From contig QJNS01000268.1 in NCBI GenBank assembly GCA_004154925.1, forward strand, positions 1 to 64,000: a stretch of DNA of 64,000 bases, read 5' to 3'. This document shows, piece after piece, positions 45,866 through 58,675 of the stretch. The DNA is from Monosporascus cannonballus. Lineage: Eukaryota; Ascomycota; Sordariomycetes; Xylariales. The translations under genes and the position numbers were made by a program. Under the pieces are notes generated by a model that was not told the origin of the DNA, ran no database searches, and was given only the letters and a program-made list of their open reading frames with translations. The stretch's first letter is position 1. Every line of letters starts with the position of its first letter.

Positions 45866-46186
45866 CGGGCATATCCCAGTTAATAGCCGACTAATTAATA
45901 ACCGGGATATCGAACTAATCGGCCGCGATATACGTTAACGTAATAACCGTAACAGCAGCCTTCAACTATTTTTATTTCCAACACTTTTATTCCTTCAGCT
46001 TGTCTAACAATTAAAGCCTACGTTGTACTATAGTAACACCCTTCGAACGAACTAACGCCTTTTGCTTACGTAAACGAATAAAACGAGAAAAAACTTTATT
46101 TATCTTTTTTTGATAACGACGTTAAACCTCGAAATAAAACCGTTAAAACTTTAATAATTACTTTTTAGCCAGCGTTTTTTTACATT

Positions 46187-46465
46187 CTAAACGTTAATAT
46201 TTGCGACGAATATTTTGTAAGAAAAAATGAGTACGCCGGTACTATCGCATGATCGACTTCGATTAACATATTCCTTATATTTTATAACGTTTTCGATTAT
46301 TTTATACCCTATGTTTTTCGAAAAATAATAAAAGTTAAACATAATTTCGCACTCGAATTCGTTAAAGGTTTTTATAAAATTAATACAACGAACGGTAAAA
46401 GAACGAAAAACATAACAAATTTTGGAAATACGAAACGACATGATTAAAAACAAAAAAAGGGACAT
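46187..46465 (-). pseudogene. Antisense Cys-rich ORF of E3
   Basis: On the strand opposite E3 pol and adjacent to its 3' LTR. It retains KYKEYVNRSRSCDSTGVLI, preceded by YYFSKNIGYKIIE. Reading Tyr as former Cys gives CxEC-x6-C, the same signature as in E1 and E2. A further match (CYNEC...CGRDDNI) appears on minus near 58815-58860 in E4. Position, strand and motif agree in all copies. Confidence 0.62.
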
Positions 46466-46906
46466 TTACTAAACAAAAAAAAAAGAAAAGAAATCTTAAG
46501 GGTAAGATTTTGGAAAAAAGGAGATCATATTACAACCTAATAAATTTCGGCCTTAAAAACGATTAAACAAAGATCATACGGATTACCCCATAGGTTACGT
46601 AACGATAATCACTGCCAAGCTAATAATCAGAAGTAATCAAAGGAAAACTTAAGTAATTATAATCACTACCAGCCGTATAATTATAAATAATCAAGCCAAA
46701 AAAAAGAAAAATATATACGCTTTTTATTTTCATAATTTAAATAGCTTTAGTTTGCAATTAACAATTCGTTACCTAAAGCACCTTTAGTATTACGAAACGT
46801 AATACGTTACTATATCTATTACTTAGATTTCTACGATACTCCTGTCAACATAAACTCGTACGACTAAGGTTTAATAGTTGGTTAAACCCTAAGCCGTCAC
46901 ATTGTT

Positions 46907-47670
46907 CAACTAAATTGTTATGGTATCCTGTAAAGATTAATTTGTAAAAATTTTAATTTATAAACAATTCAATTTTCTTTTATACAGCTCTTTTTATAAG
47001 TGTTTATAATAAACGTTAACTAAGTTTATAAGTCGATAATGATTTTTAAATAGTATTTTACATTATCTGCCAAAGCAATTCTTTTATTTTATAATTATAT
47101 TATTCATTATAACGAAAGAGGTTTTTAGAAGTATGTTTTTTTAGCTAATTTTATATTATCGTTAATTCTTTAAATATATTTATAAGATCATATATTATAA
47201 ACGGTAGTACCATTTTAGTTTTTAGAATTTTATCTTTTATAATTATTGAAGTCGAAACTTTGTTTTTATATATAGCTAGTTCGTTGTCTACCATATTGTT
47301 TGTTTTTTATTTCTAAAATAATTATTTTCTATATAATAGATAGTAAAAAGTTTTTTATTGATATGGAGTTCGTGTTAAGCGCTTAGCTATAAGATATTTG
47401 GCATCGACTACGCTTAGCGTCGAAGGTTTTAGCATTTCTGGGTGGGTCGGCGATGATTTATGAAATGCTGGTCTATCAACTTTTATATGCAGTTTCTATA
47501 GCATAGAAGCAAGCTACACTCTTTTTTTTCTCTTTTTAAACTCTAATCAAGATGTTCTATATCTTATACACCTAGAAAGTGAGCTCTATTCCAACTCACT
47601 ATAACTGTTGGGTTTTTTTAGGTAGTATAACTTTGTTTTAAGCCTGGTATTTTTGCAGTTATTGAATTAG
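46907..47670. other. Old Gypsy relic end and unassigned sequence before E4
   Basis: To about 47360 this continues the minus-oriented old Gypsy (Gag-like) interrupted by E3. From about 47365 to 47670 composition is less AT-biased with no open frame and no match that I recognise; it may be another small insertion. Confidence 0.45.
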
Positions 47671-50146
47671 TATTACGACCTAATCAAGGCCGGTCTCGAG
47701 AAAGAGTCGAACTCATATAATAGGTTAAGTGATATGAATCTTTCTTTATATATAGATCTAAATAAACCTATACAGAACTAATTGCATCCAAAAAATTAGA
47801 TCTATAATAACTTGAAGATCCTGTAGAAATCTAATTAAATATTAAACAGATATATAAATATATTTGTTTTATAGCTTATATAAAGAAAGACAGTTTGTAA
47901 TATAACTTCGATATTTAAAATGTCTTCGACATTACGAAAAAAATAACTAAATTGTTTTATTTTTTAAATTTGAATAATATTTCTATTAATTTAAACCTGT
48001 ACAATTAAGGTTTATTAGTTGGTTAAATCCTTTAATCGTTATTTATTATAAGGTGTTATTTGGTAATATTATTAAACTTTAAGTAATATTTCCGATATTA
48101 TATTTATATTCGAATAAACTAAAGCTAAATTTAGTTTCGAGTTTCTTGAAAGAACTTTGAAATTAAAAAAAAGAAGGACTCATTTTTATCTAGGAGAAGC
48201 TAGTTCGCCGTCCAGATTAGTTAACCAACTATATCACTCGACTTAAGGATAAAAAAGCAGTTTGTTCGAACAGGTGAAAAAGGCTTATAAACGATTAGAT
48301 AAATGAAAGACTAATGTGGTTATTTTAGTGAAACTAGTACGGATAATTTAACGAATATACTTAATAATTAATAAGAAATTAAAAAACATTATAAAAAGCC
48401 CCAAGTCGGAGCTTTTTAAAGAATTTCGATAAATTTATAATTATTCTTGGTTTAATACCGAACGTGTTTTGGATATTTCTCAGTTCGATCGACGACTTTC
48501 ACTTCGTAACTAAAATTCGCAATAAGAAGACTTATTCAGGATGCGATTATTTGGTTTAAATAAGGGTTAAGAGAGTAAGTTATATTACTTTTCAAATAAC
48601 GAATTAAGAAAGTGATAAAGATTTAAAATAATTATAAGAAGTTCTAGTAGGCTCTAAAAAGGTTGTTAAAATAATCAACGAAAAGATAAAGACCGAAATA
48701 TAGGTTAATAAGTTACGAAAACTAAGATGGGTGTTTAATTATAGTAGAATCTTAATATAATTAATTTCGAAATTAAATTGGACATAAAAACCATTTATAG
48801 CTCCGATTTCTAATAGCTTTAAAATGAAAATTTAAAAAAGAAATTTAAAATAGATTAACAATTACTAATAGACTAAAAGATATTCAAAACTGAAAGAGTA
48901 AATATAATAACAAATTAATATATATAATTAATATAAATTATTTCAATATAATGATAATAATAATAATAATATTAAGATTTATAGAATTCGTTATTACTTA
49001 AAAAAGAATTATAGTTATATCAAATGAATTCATTGTAATAAAATGATATATAAGATGATATAGTATAAAATATCTAAGAAATTCCGATAAAATAATTAAA
49101 TATCGATATTTAAAAGATAGCTCCAAAATGATAAGAAAAACGATATTCGAATTATTATTATAATTTAATAACGAAGTAGAACATCCAAATTATTACGATA
49201 AAAGATTCGATAAGAGTATAAAAAAAGCTGAGAGAATTTAATTAACGGTAAATAATTATAAAAAGTTTTTAAGAAATACTTAAAAAAGTAATAAAGATAA
49301 ATAAAGAATGTTCATCCTAGAATATCGAACCGATATAGTGGATTCTATATTATTTACTATAATCGAAAAAGGTGTTACCTTTATTATAACTAGAAAATAT
49401 TAATTTATTGAGATATAGTACCTATACATTAAAAAGGTTTAATTTTGTTTAAAGGACTAGAAAAAACAAAAACGATAAGAAATAATATAGATATTTTCGA
49501 ACTATTATCATATAAATTTAGATTCGACTAATAAAGAGCTTTATAGATTTGGTCGAAGAAAAAGTAATGTCCTTAAAAAACTACTTTTATTATTATGAAT
49601 AGTATAATTACTAAATAAAAAAATAATTTCGCGAATAGCAGAAAAGTATTATTAAGAAGTTATTATAGACTTTTACTTTTAATTAGCGTTTATTAGGGAC
49701 CTAAAAGATAAAAAGCTTATACAAATGAACTTAAAAATCTTTTTAAAATTTATAAAGAGATGATATAAATATATTATAAAAGGACGTAATATAATAAAGA
49801 GAACTAGTCGTCATTACATAAAACGAAAAATTACAATAAAATAAAGAATAATTACTTTAACTTTATATATAAATACGCCGAAAAAAAACAGCAAAAAAGG
49901 TAGCTAAATGGGATATAAAGATAAATATAAAAATAATTCGAAAGACTCGAAAATAAGTTAAAAGACGGAAATTACCTATAAGAAAGCCGTAAAGTAGCGA
50001 AAATCAAAGAAATAAAAAGCATTTTTGCGAGAAACATTAAATATAACTATAAAAGTTATTAATAACTTTATTATTTTAGATATACGCATTAAAATATATT
50101 AATATACTATTATAGTAGATTTTAGAGCTTAAGGCGGAAATTAGAT

Positions 50147-50344
50147 GTAAGAAAATAGATATGTAAGCGAGGTGATGGCCGAGCAATCGCATACCATTCC
50201 AAGAAGTAGGTATATTGAGAGACTTCTATCTAGGTTATATGTATATTCGCCTGGGTATGAGATTTTGTAGTTGTCTCAAGCAGGTGGGTCAGCGACTAGT
50301 CGCCGACATTTAGCCGTACCTCTCGTGTTCTCTCATTTTCTCTT
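50147..50344. mobile_element. 198-bp insert with 7-bp direct repeats
   Basis: Flanked by ATTAGAT at 50140-50146 and 50345-50351, inside the E4 protease region. GC is higher than in E4. The ends share a weak inverted TAAGAxAAAT motif. It abuts the PiggyBac-like element. No coding capacity; probably a MITE or solo element. Confidence 0.5.
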
Positions 50345-50351
50345 ATTAGAT

Positions 50352-52540
50352 TATCTGCTTGAAGGCGACAAGACGTTAGTCATAACAATTTTTTCGCTAG
50401 CTTCTCAGCGATAAATTTTAATTCGCCCAGCTAACCCAATCAACATTTTTAGGAAAAGCTATCTCTAGCTACACCTATTTTGCGTTATGATACAGGTACC
50501 AGCACCTGTCATTATTACAAATCGCTACACCACATTCCAAGCAACGCGAATTTGTCCATCTGGCAAATTGGCGATTCGCAATATTATCACTTACAATTTG
50601 AAGCCCTACTCGCCGTATATCGCGATAAAAGTTGCCTAGGTAAGCCTAATACTTTGAAACGGACTTCCCTAAGATCCTATGATACTGATTAACAGGGATT
50701 TCCATATTACCAGTACGAAAAAAGTTCGTTAAAGCTTTCTGGCAGCCGTTAAAAAATAACCCGAAGTGCCGAATACTCTTATTTACTAGTGCTTTGCGGA
50801 AAGTAATCGCGTTTCGATGCAATTTCCATGCCGGTTTGTCCCATTTTTGCAAAAAAAAGCAGTTGCTGACGATAACTTAAGGCAGAAAGTTATACATAAA
50901 GGCCTGTATTACGTTGCGCCGAAATCTGTAATCCTATTTAAATCTAGACCTTCGCTAGTTACCGAAATTAACGCCGTTTATATTAAAGTTATATTCATAA
51001 GCGATTCGAAATATCATAACTATTTTTTCCGCTTTATCTCCGAAAAAACCGCGGGCAGAAATTTTGTATTTGCCTTTTGCTTTGGGCTTCTTTCGAACTG
51101 ATGGAATCCGTTCCTTCGCCGTCTATCTAGTGCTAAGAAATAAAGCGATAAAATTATCATCCCAAACAACTTGATTTATCTTATTATCAGGCGTTAAAAA
51201 TTCTATAGCTTGGTTATATGACAAAAAAACGCCTTTAACCTTTTTTAAATTAACAAGCTGCTTCGCTATTCCACTTTTTTTTCGGGCGGTTCCTATTGTT
51301 AATCAACTAGCTGCTTTGCTATTTTACGCCTTTTTCGGACCGTACCTATTACTGCCAGTCCCTTTTCGCGTAATTTCAAAAATAGCTGTAGCGGGGAGGA
51401 GAGGTTCTTAAGAAATACATGATATAGGAGGTTATAAGTGTTCCGAAATTTATCCACAAAATAAATCATTACGCGTTAAATTGGATTTAACAGATCGTTA
51501 CTTTTTCTGTCGATTTTTCTGATTTTCATCCGCGGAATGCTTATAGGGCCGCCGCCTTTGCCTAGATAATGGCTAGTCCATACCACAAATAGCCCATAAT
51601 AAGCCAGGACCTAGGTCTTAAAGCCGGTATCGTCGGCTTTATTCGGGATCGTGGTGTTAAAAAGCAACCTGCCGTTATACCTTACGATATATTTATTTAC
51701 ACTGATATTGGACCCTGGAACGTAAAGCTTAAATATTTTCTTTTGTATCCATTCAGCCCATTTATCATAACGTTCAAAAGGTGACCTAGGCTGACGTTCG
51801 TGATCCCAGACCCGAAACCGTCGATAAATAACTTACTATCGATCGCGAGAAAAAAAGCCAATAATCGGGTGATACGGAGAAAGGTCCGAACCGAGCCAGT
51901 ACGTATCGACCGACGTTTTCTTGTAATTACACATATAAATTAAGGTAAAGAAAAACAAATACAGTTTTTCAACATACGTATCGTACTATCTGTAACCGCG
52001 GGAACGTGGCCTTTCCTTTTCCCATTCGGGCTTATAGCTATTCGTCTATTACACCGATTTCTTAACTAGCCAAAGTAACATAAAAATAAAAAACAGCTTT
52101 AACAAAATAAATGGCAACGGCCTTACTTCAATCTCGCGTTCATCGAGAATTAATGGCTTAAAGTAAGTCCCAACTAACGGATTGGGCGGCGCGTTAAGGC
52201 GGAAAGTGCCTTCATCTATAAGGTCTTTTTTACACGCATCAGGGTCCGGCTGTACGGCTAGAATTTGTGGTTCTATTTTAATGTCTGCAGCTTTCCGCTA
52301 CGGTCCCATTTTGGCTTAATTTTGTATTGAAAATTGGCAGGAAACGCGGTATTGATCGGAAGAAAAAGGCAGCAAAATCGTTGACGTCGATATATAGAGC
52401 ACCCCCGCACACGCGTTTCTGTGAAGTAGCGCAACTTAGTGAAGCTTTAGTGGGCTTTTAGTGGACCTAGTTGCTGTTCTAGGCTAATTGGCCCATTAAA
52501 AAATTGTTATGACTAACGTCTTGTCGCCTTCAAACAGATA
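50352..52540 (-). mobile_element. PiggyBac-like DNA transposon (2.19 kb)
   Basis: Terminal inverted repeats of 43 bp with one mismatch: TATCTGCTTGAAGGCGACAA at 50352 and its inverse ending at 52540. It carries a minus-strand DDE transposase remnant of the PiggyBac type. E4 sequence resumes at 52541 (CCGGCTATGGTTG). The shared dinucleotide at both ends is TA; the TTAA expected for PiggyBac is not seen, so the exact ends may be off by a few bases or mutated. Less AT-rich than E4. Confidence 0.78.
51400..52150 (-). pseudogene. PiggyBac-type transposase remnant
   Basis: On minus around 51.80-51.54 kb: KWAEWIQKKIFKLYVPGSN, then YIVRYNGRLLFNTTIPNK, DTGFKT(stop)VLAYYG and GKGGGPISIP. This is the conserved core of the transposase domain (PGxxIS-x-DE..R..GR...TTIPNKP..xGFK). 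The usual DE is NK here and a Trp codon is TAG, so it is inactive. Upstream on minus, WLGSDLSPYHPIIGFFSRDR fits the preceding segment in another frame. Confidence 0.7.
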
Positions 52541-52586
52541 CCGGCTATGGTTGATAAAGTTAAATTATTATAAAAATATCAAAAAC

Positions 52587-54586
52587 TGTTATGTGTTATT
52601 AAAGATCAGAATAAGAGGAACAATACGGGTATATTAAGGACTAATCTGAAGTTTGCCCTTTTTCCCTAAGGGTATATTCGATAGATCTTAGCAACCGTAA
52701 AATATGTAATTTTTCGCCATTCGCCCCCATATAAATATAACGCTTTATCCTATTAGGAAGCGATTATTAGGAAATCTTATAAATAATGGCGGCGAAAATT
52801 TTTTTGATATACCTTTAGTAATTAGGCTTAAACCGGCTAATTTATCGTAATTATTAAAAAAACGCCAAAAACGAAAAATTACCATAATAATTATTAAAAT
52901 AATAATCCTTTATATTAATTTTGCCTTTTATAATTTTATACGTTATTAAGTTTATAAAAATTATTATCGAATATTATAAAATTATTATTAAATATTATAA
53001 AATTATTATTAAATATCGATATTCGATAATTATTATATTATTTCGGAATATTAATATCGTAATAAATAATTATATAAGTTTTCGACTTTATTAATAATTA
53101 AAAAATGCTTACGAACTTATTATAATATTGTATTTAATAAGTTAATAATAATAATAATAATAATTAAATAACTAAAAAAATTATTTTCGTACACAAATTT
53201 AAAATTTAAATATATATAAAACGAAAAACATAAATTTTTAAGCAAAATAAATAAGGTAAAAATATTATTTTTCTTTTTATGTGCCGTAATACCGAATATA
53301 CCTTAAAAAATAAGTAATTACTTTTTAAGTAATTATTCCGTATCTGCCTTATAACGATTGCGTAAGGATAACGCATAAAATGCTTAGCGTCTTCTTTATG
53401 ATGCGCATATTTCCTTAGCATATTTTCTTAACCCCTGACAGAGCTCTCCCCCCCCTAGGCCTTTGCTCCCAAAGGCCCAACTAAGGCTGCTTTATCATAT
53501 GCTGTAGCTGGTGAATTATGCTCGCTAGGGGGTTGCAACGTCCTCGTAACGAACGGGAGTTAGGTGATAATCCGTGATACGACGTGATGAGACGTAATCT
53601 GTATGATTTTTTTTATACAGTGATATATCTTGGAGAACTTGTAGCGAGGTAGCCGAGATACCGAGAATTCCGCCGGCAGAAAATCCTTACCGCTTTTGGG
53701 CATACCGTTTTCAGCATATATAAATCCCTTTGTCAGGGGCGAAAGAAATGTGTTTAGGAAATGTACGTATCATAAAAAAGACACTAAGTATTTTATGCGT
53801 TATCCTTAGGTAATTGCAATAAAGCAAATACGGGGTAATTATTTAAAAGGTAATTAATTATTTCTTTTTTAACATATATACGGTATGGCGGCAAATAAAA
53901 AAAATAATATTTTTGCTTTATTTATTTTGCTTAAGAATCTATATTTTTCGCCTTATATATATTTTAATTTTGAATTAATTTACGAAAATAATATTTTTAA
54001 ATTATTTAATTCTTATTATTATTATTATTAATTTATTAAATATAATATTATAATTATTTTATAAATATTTTTTAATTATTAATAAAATTAAAAACATATA
54101 TAATTATCCGTTACGATATCGATGTTCGAAAATAATATAATAATCGTTAAATATTAATATTAAATAATAATTTTATAATATTTAATAATAATTTTTTAAT
54201 ATTCGATAATAATTTTTATAAAAATAATAATAAATAAAATTATAAAAGGCAAAATTAATATAAACAGTTATTATTTTAATAATTATTACGGCAGTTTCTT
54301 ATTATTGGTACTTTTTTAATAATTACGATAAATTAGTTTATTTAGGCCTAGTTATTAAGGATATATTAAATAAATTTTCGCCGCTATTATTCATAAAATT
54401 TCTTAATAATCGTTTTCTAATAAGAAAAGGCGTTATGCTTATATGGGGGTGAATGGCGAAAAGCTACATATTTCGCGGCCGCTAAGATCTATTGAATATA
54501 TCGTTAAGGAAAAAGGGCAAATTTCAGACTGGTCCTTAACATACCCGTATTGTTCCTCTTACTTTGATCTTTAGCAACATATGACA
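52587..54586. mobile_element. 2000-bp foldback element with ~855-bp inverted arms
   Basis: Ends TGTTATGT...ATATGACA, flanked by perfect AAAAC duplications (52582-52586, 54587-54591). Arms 52587-53440 and 53731-54586 are inverse copies, alike at both extremes (outer AGAGGAACAATACGGGTAT; inner CCCCTGACA) and extremely AT-rich within. The central 290 bp (53441-53730) is unique and has ordinary base composition. No transposase is visible; one AT-rich open frame (53206-53421) lies in the left arm. Confidence 0.87.
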
Positions 54587-56414
54587 AAAACCTGTTATAT
54601 TATAGAAAATATAAGAAATTAAGAACATGCCTTAAAAAATGAAAACATTATACCCAAAATTAATTATTTTAAAATCTTTGTTTAAGAACAGCATTAAATA
54701 ATTAATTTCGATATAATATTGTTAAAAAATTATAACATAATTTTAAAGAAACGATGGTTCTATTAGTATAACCTCTTAATCGATTACGAGACTGGCGAAG
54801 TAAAGTTTGTTTTATACTTTATCGACAAGTTAAAATAAAAAGAAGATTTTAATATTTGACCGATTATTACGTCGAATATAGGTATAAGAATATAATAAAT
54901 ATCTTATTATTTTAAAAAACCAAAATATAAAAAAGAAGTATATTTTAAAGAAAAATACGACGCATCAGTATTATTATTAAAATGAAATTCTGACAATTAA
55001 AAATCAATTGATAGTAACAGCCCGAAAAGAAAATTCTAATTACTCTATTTTTATAATAACGTAAATTTAAACTATTTTTGATAAAATAATTTAATACAAA
55101 GTTACTAGGATATAAAGAATAAAATTATAAAATAATCCTCAAAAACGGCTTATCCTTTAAGCTCTATCTTATTTATAATTTTATTAGAAACGAAATATAT
55201 ATTTTAAAGCATAGTAGAAAAATAGATTATAGAAAAATGAATTCGACCTTTAAAGTTATTTGTAAAGTCTTTTATATGTTTTATATCTAAAGAAATAAAA
55301 GCTGTAGCTTGTAATAGATTACAGTGAACTAAACTACATTACCGTCAAAACCGAACGCTATTATCCTTGATTATTGAAATTACAACCCAATTTTACGGAG
55401 CAATATTATTTGCCGTATTAAATTTTGAAGATAAATATAATGTTATTAGAATTATAAAGGAATACAATGAGATAATAAGTTTTTCAAACGAACTACGATT
55501 TCTTTAAATATTTGGTGACATTAATACGATTTACGACTATATTCGTAATTTTCTAACCGATAATAAATTATTTATTACGAAAGATCTTTCGACGTCATTG
55601 TTATGCGTTATCTCGACAATATTCTTCCCATTTTAAAAACGCAGAAATATAGACAAAATACGTTTATAAGAGATTTTAAGCTGTAAAAAACATTAAACTT
55701 TTAATTAATATCGAAAAAGATTAACCCTACATTGAAAAATAAAAGGTGTGAAATATATTATTACTTCAAAATATATCAAAATGAAACGTAAGAAAATCGT
55801 TACAATAATAAAATAGTAAGCGTTCAATACCGTTAAAAAGGTACAAACATTTTTTAAATTTGTTTATTATTATAAAAGAGTTATTCGAAAATTCATAATA
55901 TTTTAATACTTTTTAAAAGTTTTACTAAAAAGAAAAAGGCTTTAAATAAACATAACAAATAACAAAAGCCTTTCAAAAAGTTAAGTATATAATTATTAAT
56001 AAGCTAGTATTAAATATATACGATTTAATACGTTTTGTCGAACTAGAAACCGATATTTCGGACTATACATTACGTGTACTAATTAGATAATAGGATAATT
56101 AAAATACATTTTATCTCATCTTTTTTTAAAAAGAAATTATTAAATGAAGTCGAATTTAGTTACGTTATTTCCGATAAAAGCTTTATGACTATAGCTATAA
56201 ATCTTTAAAAATCTAGATATTTCGTTAAAGAAAATATTTATCAGATTAAAGTTTATACAGATTATTAAAATTTCGCTCGTTTTAAAACGACAAAAAAATC
56301 TTATCGGACCATAATTACGAAATGCAAAAAATTAGTAAATTTCGATGTCGTTATTATTTATAAAAGAAATTCGAAAAACAGCAAAGCTAATACTTTAAAT
56401 AGACGACTATATAT

Positions 56415-56751
56415 TGTTACGACATGATAGAACGCGGCCTCTGAAAACGATCGCAACAAGGATTCTCTCAGAAAAGAAGTGGGCACAGTCACGTGATGGC
56501 TCGACAGGATTTATCATAAAGCTGTCAAAGTCTGGCTCGACGAAAATCTTAGAAACAATAGTATATAAGATATGCTTATTTCCCTAGTTAGATAATAGTA
56601 GCTTGCAATAACAATTTGTTACTTAAGATATCCTTGGTATTACGAAACGTAACTAATTACTATATATATTACTCGTAATCTTAGGATATTTCTACTAATT
56701 TAAACTCGTACGACTAAGGTTTAATATTTGGTTAGACTTTTAGCCGTCATA
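56415..56751 (+). mobile_element. 337-bp solo LTR in E4
   Basis: Begins TGTTACGACATGATAGAAC and ends AGCCGTCATA, flanked by perfect TATAT duplications (56410-56414, 56752-56756). It belongs to the same LTR superfamily as E3/E4 at its 3' half, but has a distinct, less degraded 5' half. Confidence 0.87.
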
Positions 56752-57333
56752 TATATTAAAAAAATAGTTTAAGTTCACTATATAATTTGCGATATTATTT
56801 TAAAAAGCTGTTTCCGTTTACTTTAAATTATTACTATACGAACTATACTATATCGCATATATTAAAAAATTTAAAAATATAATACTGATTAATTAAAAAT
56901 GTAAAAGTTAAATAAATTATAGATGCTAAAGAAGTATCAAATAAACTTAATACGTTATATATATAAATATTAATTATATAGACATTCAAAAATTTACACA
57001 ACTTTAAAGCTACTTTAATACAGTTATTATTTTCTTAAAATAAAAATAGTAGTTCAGAAAATAGGACGATAATATAACCTTTGTAATAAAACTAAGACAT
57101 AATAATATAAGACTTATAAAGACCTATAACTATTATTAATTTCGAAAAAGATATTAACGTTAATTATAACAAATTGTATTATTAAACTGCTTTTATTTGA
57201 AAACTTAATAATAAACATATATTACGATAATAACTTTGAAATAATTAACAAATTTACGAAGTATTCTTATTTTTTACATGATTAAACTATACAAATGCCG
57301 AATAAAGAGTATATATATATCTTTTATAAATAT

Positions 57334-57460
57334 ATAAGGAAATAGCCTCGAGACGTTTCCTACTTAAGAACGGACAAGGACTTCCAACGCATCTTGGCGT
57401 TGAAACTGCTGATCTTTTAAATCATGTGGCGAAGTGGCTAGTCCTTTCTATTCTCTTACA
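57334..57460 (+). mobile_element. 127-bp SINE-like insert in E4 integrase
   Basis: Flanked by AAATAT direct repeats (57328-57333, 57461-57466). It contains GAAACTGCTGATCTTTTAAA followed by TGTGGCGAAGTGGCTAG, related to the core of the insert at 22162-22278. TGGCGAAGTGG resembles a tRNA A box. GC is well above the surrounding sequence. Confidence 0.48.
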
Positions 57461-58551
57461 AAATATTTTTAATATAGACGAATTATTATATTTATTTTAA
57501 AGTTTTGACAAACCGTTATTATATAAATATATTCCAAATATAAATTCTTCATTGTCTTTAAACTTTAAATTAATAAGTATATAGGACGATTAAATTAAAT
57601 ATTAAAAACTTACTTCTAATATTATATTAATTACCAACAAATTAGCGGTGGAAAAAAGTTAATTCATGCGCAATTAGTATATAATACTAGTTATTATAAA
57701 AGCATTAAAAGATTCTAATAAATATAAACTTTAGATTTATACTAGAAGATTATAAAGAAATATACGATAAACTTCTTAAAATTATAATAATACTTATATT
57801 AAAACAACTTAAATAGCTATATTAAAAAACACGGTATTAGAATTCCGAGGCTGTTAAATGAGTAGTTATTATAATCGAAAGAATTTGAAGAAATTAACTT
57901 CTCAAAAAGAGAAAATAGTTTACCTTATTATAACTAATATTTAAACTAAATAAACTTAATAAAAAATTCAATTTTAGATTTATTGACCTGTACAAAATCG
58001 TTAAAAAACCCTCAAAAATTAATTACTAATTAAAATTTATATCGAAAGTTAAATTTTATCTAGTTTTCTCTATTTTTTTTTATTTAAGTTAATAAAAAAT
58101 ACCACTACACCTAATACGGGGTAAAAAAGTATAAATATAAAGGATGAAACGACGTATAAAGTAAAAAGATTTTGGACGTACAAAAAGGAAGTAGATTTAC
58201 CCAGTATCTAAATAAGTTAAAAAAAAGAAGAAATTCGAAAATATATAAGAACGCTTAAAAGATCTCATAAATGCTTAACGTTTATTAAAAAGATTTGACT
58301 AATAACGCCGAAAGCGTTTTACGAAATGTTTAGATTAATAGTTAACTAATTAATAACGTTGAGGTTATCCTAGTTATCTAAAACAATAATCGGTACTAAA
58401 GTAAACGTTATTTCTGCTTATTTTTATTCTTTTAATTTATTTATTGATTAAAGTTTTTAAAAGATAATTGTACGTTTCTTTTGTATAAGTATTTCTTTTA
58501 ATACTTTAAACGAAATAAACGATTAATAATTGCGTTAATATTACGTTATTT

Positions 58552-58675
58552 TGTCACAGTTCTAAGTGGCACCTTGTAGGTATATAGAGCAGAACAAGGC
58601 GGTCAGTGCTCGACCTGACAACGTTCTACTTTTAGTGGTGTAATAGCTAGACTCTTATTCTTCTGTGCTGTAACA
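58552..58675 (+). mobile_element. 124-bp solo LTR in E4
   Basis: Begins TGTCACAGTTCTAAGTGGC and ends TGCTGTAACA, with perfect TATTT duplications (58547-58551, 58676-58680). It is the intact relative of the LTR split by E1 (23654-37606). Contains CTTTTAGTGG and GAGCAGAACAAGG shared by both copies. Confidence 0.9.

Larger units (their letters stand above)
39819..46901 (+). mobile_element. E3: Gypsy/chromovirus element, plus orientation, RIP-degraded
   Basis: A 7083-bp element with LTRs 39819-40193 and 46528-46901, TGTTACGACCC start and CCGTCACA end, bounded by perfect TTGTT duplications (39814-39818, 46902-46906). A purine tract GGAAAAAAGGAGATCA precedes the 3' LTR. Internal order: Gag (ATG at 40250), protease, RT, RNase H, integrase, chromodomain, then an antisense ORF. 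It is opposite in orientation to E1 and E2. A 163-bp solo LTR lies inside at 45504. Confidence 0.93.

Noticed and set aside
53431..53740. Separate ~300-bp element in the foldback loop with CCCCTGACA ends
   Set aside because: CCCCTGACA lies in continuous homology with both arms, so it is the inner end of the inverted arms, not an independent insertion.
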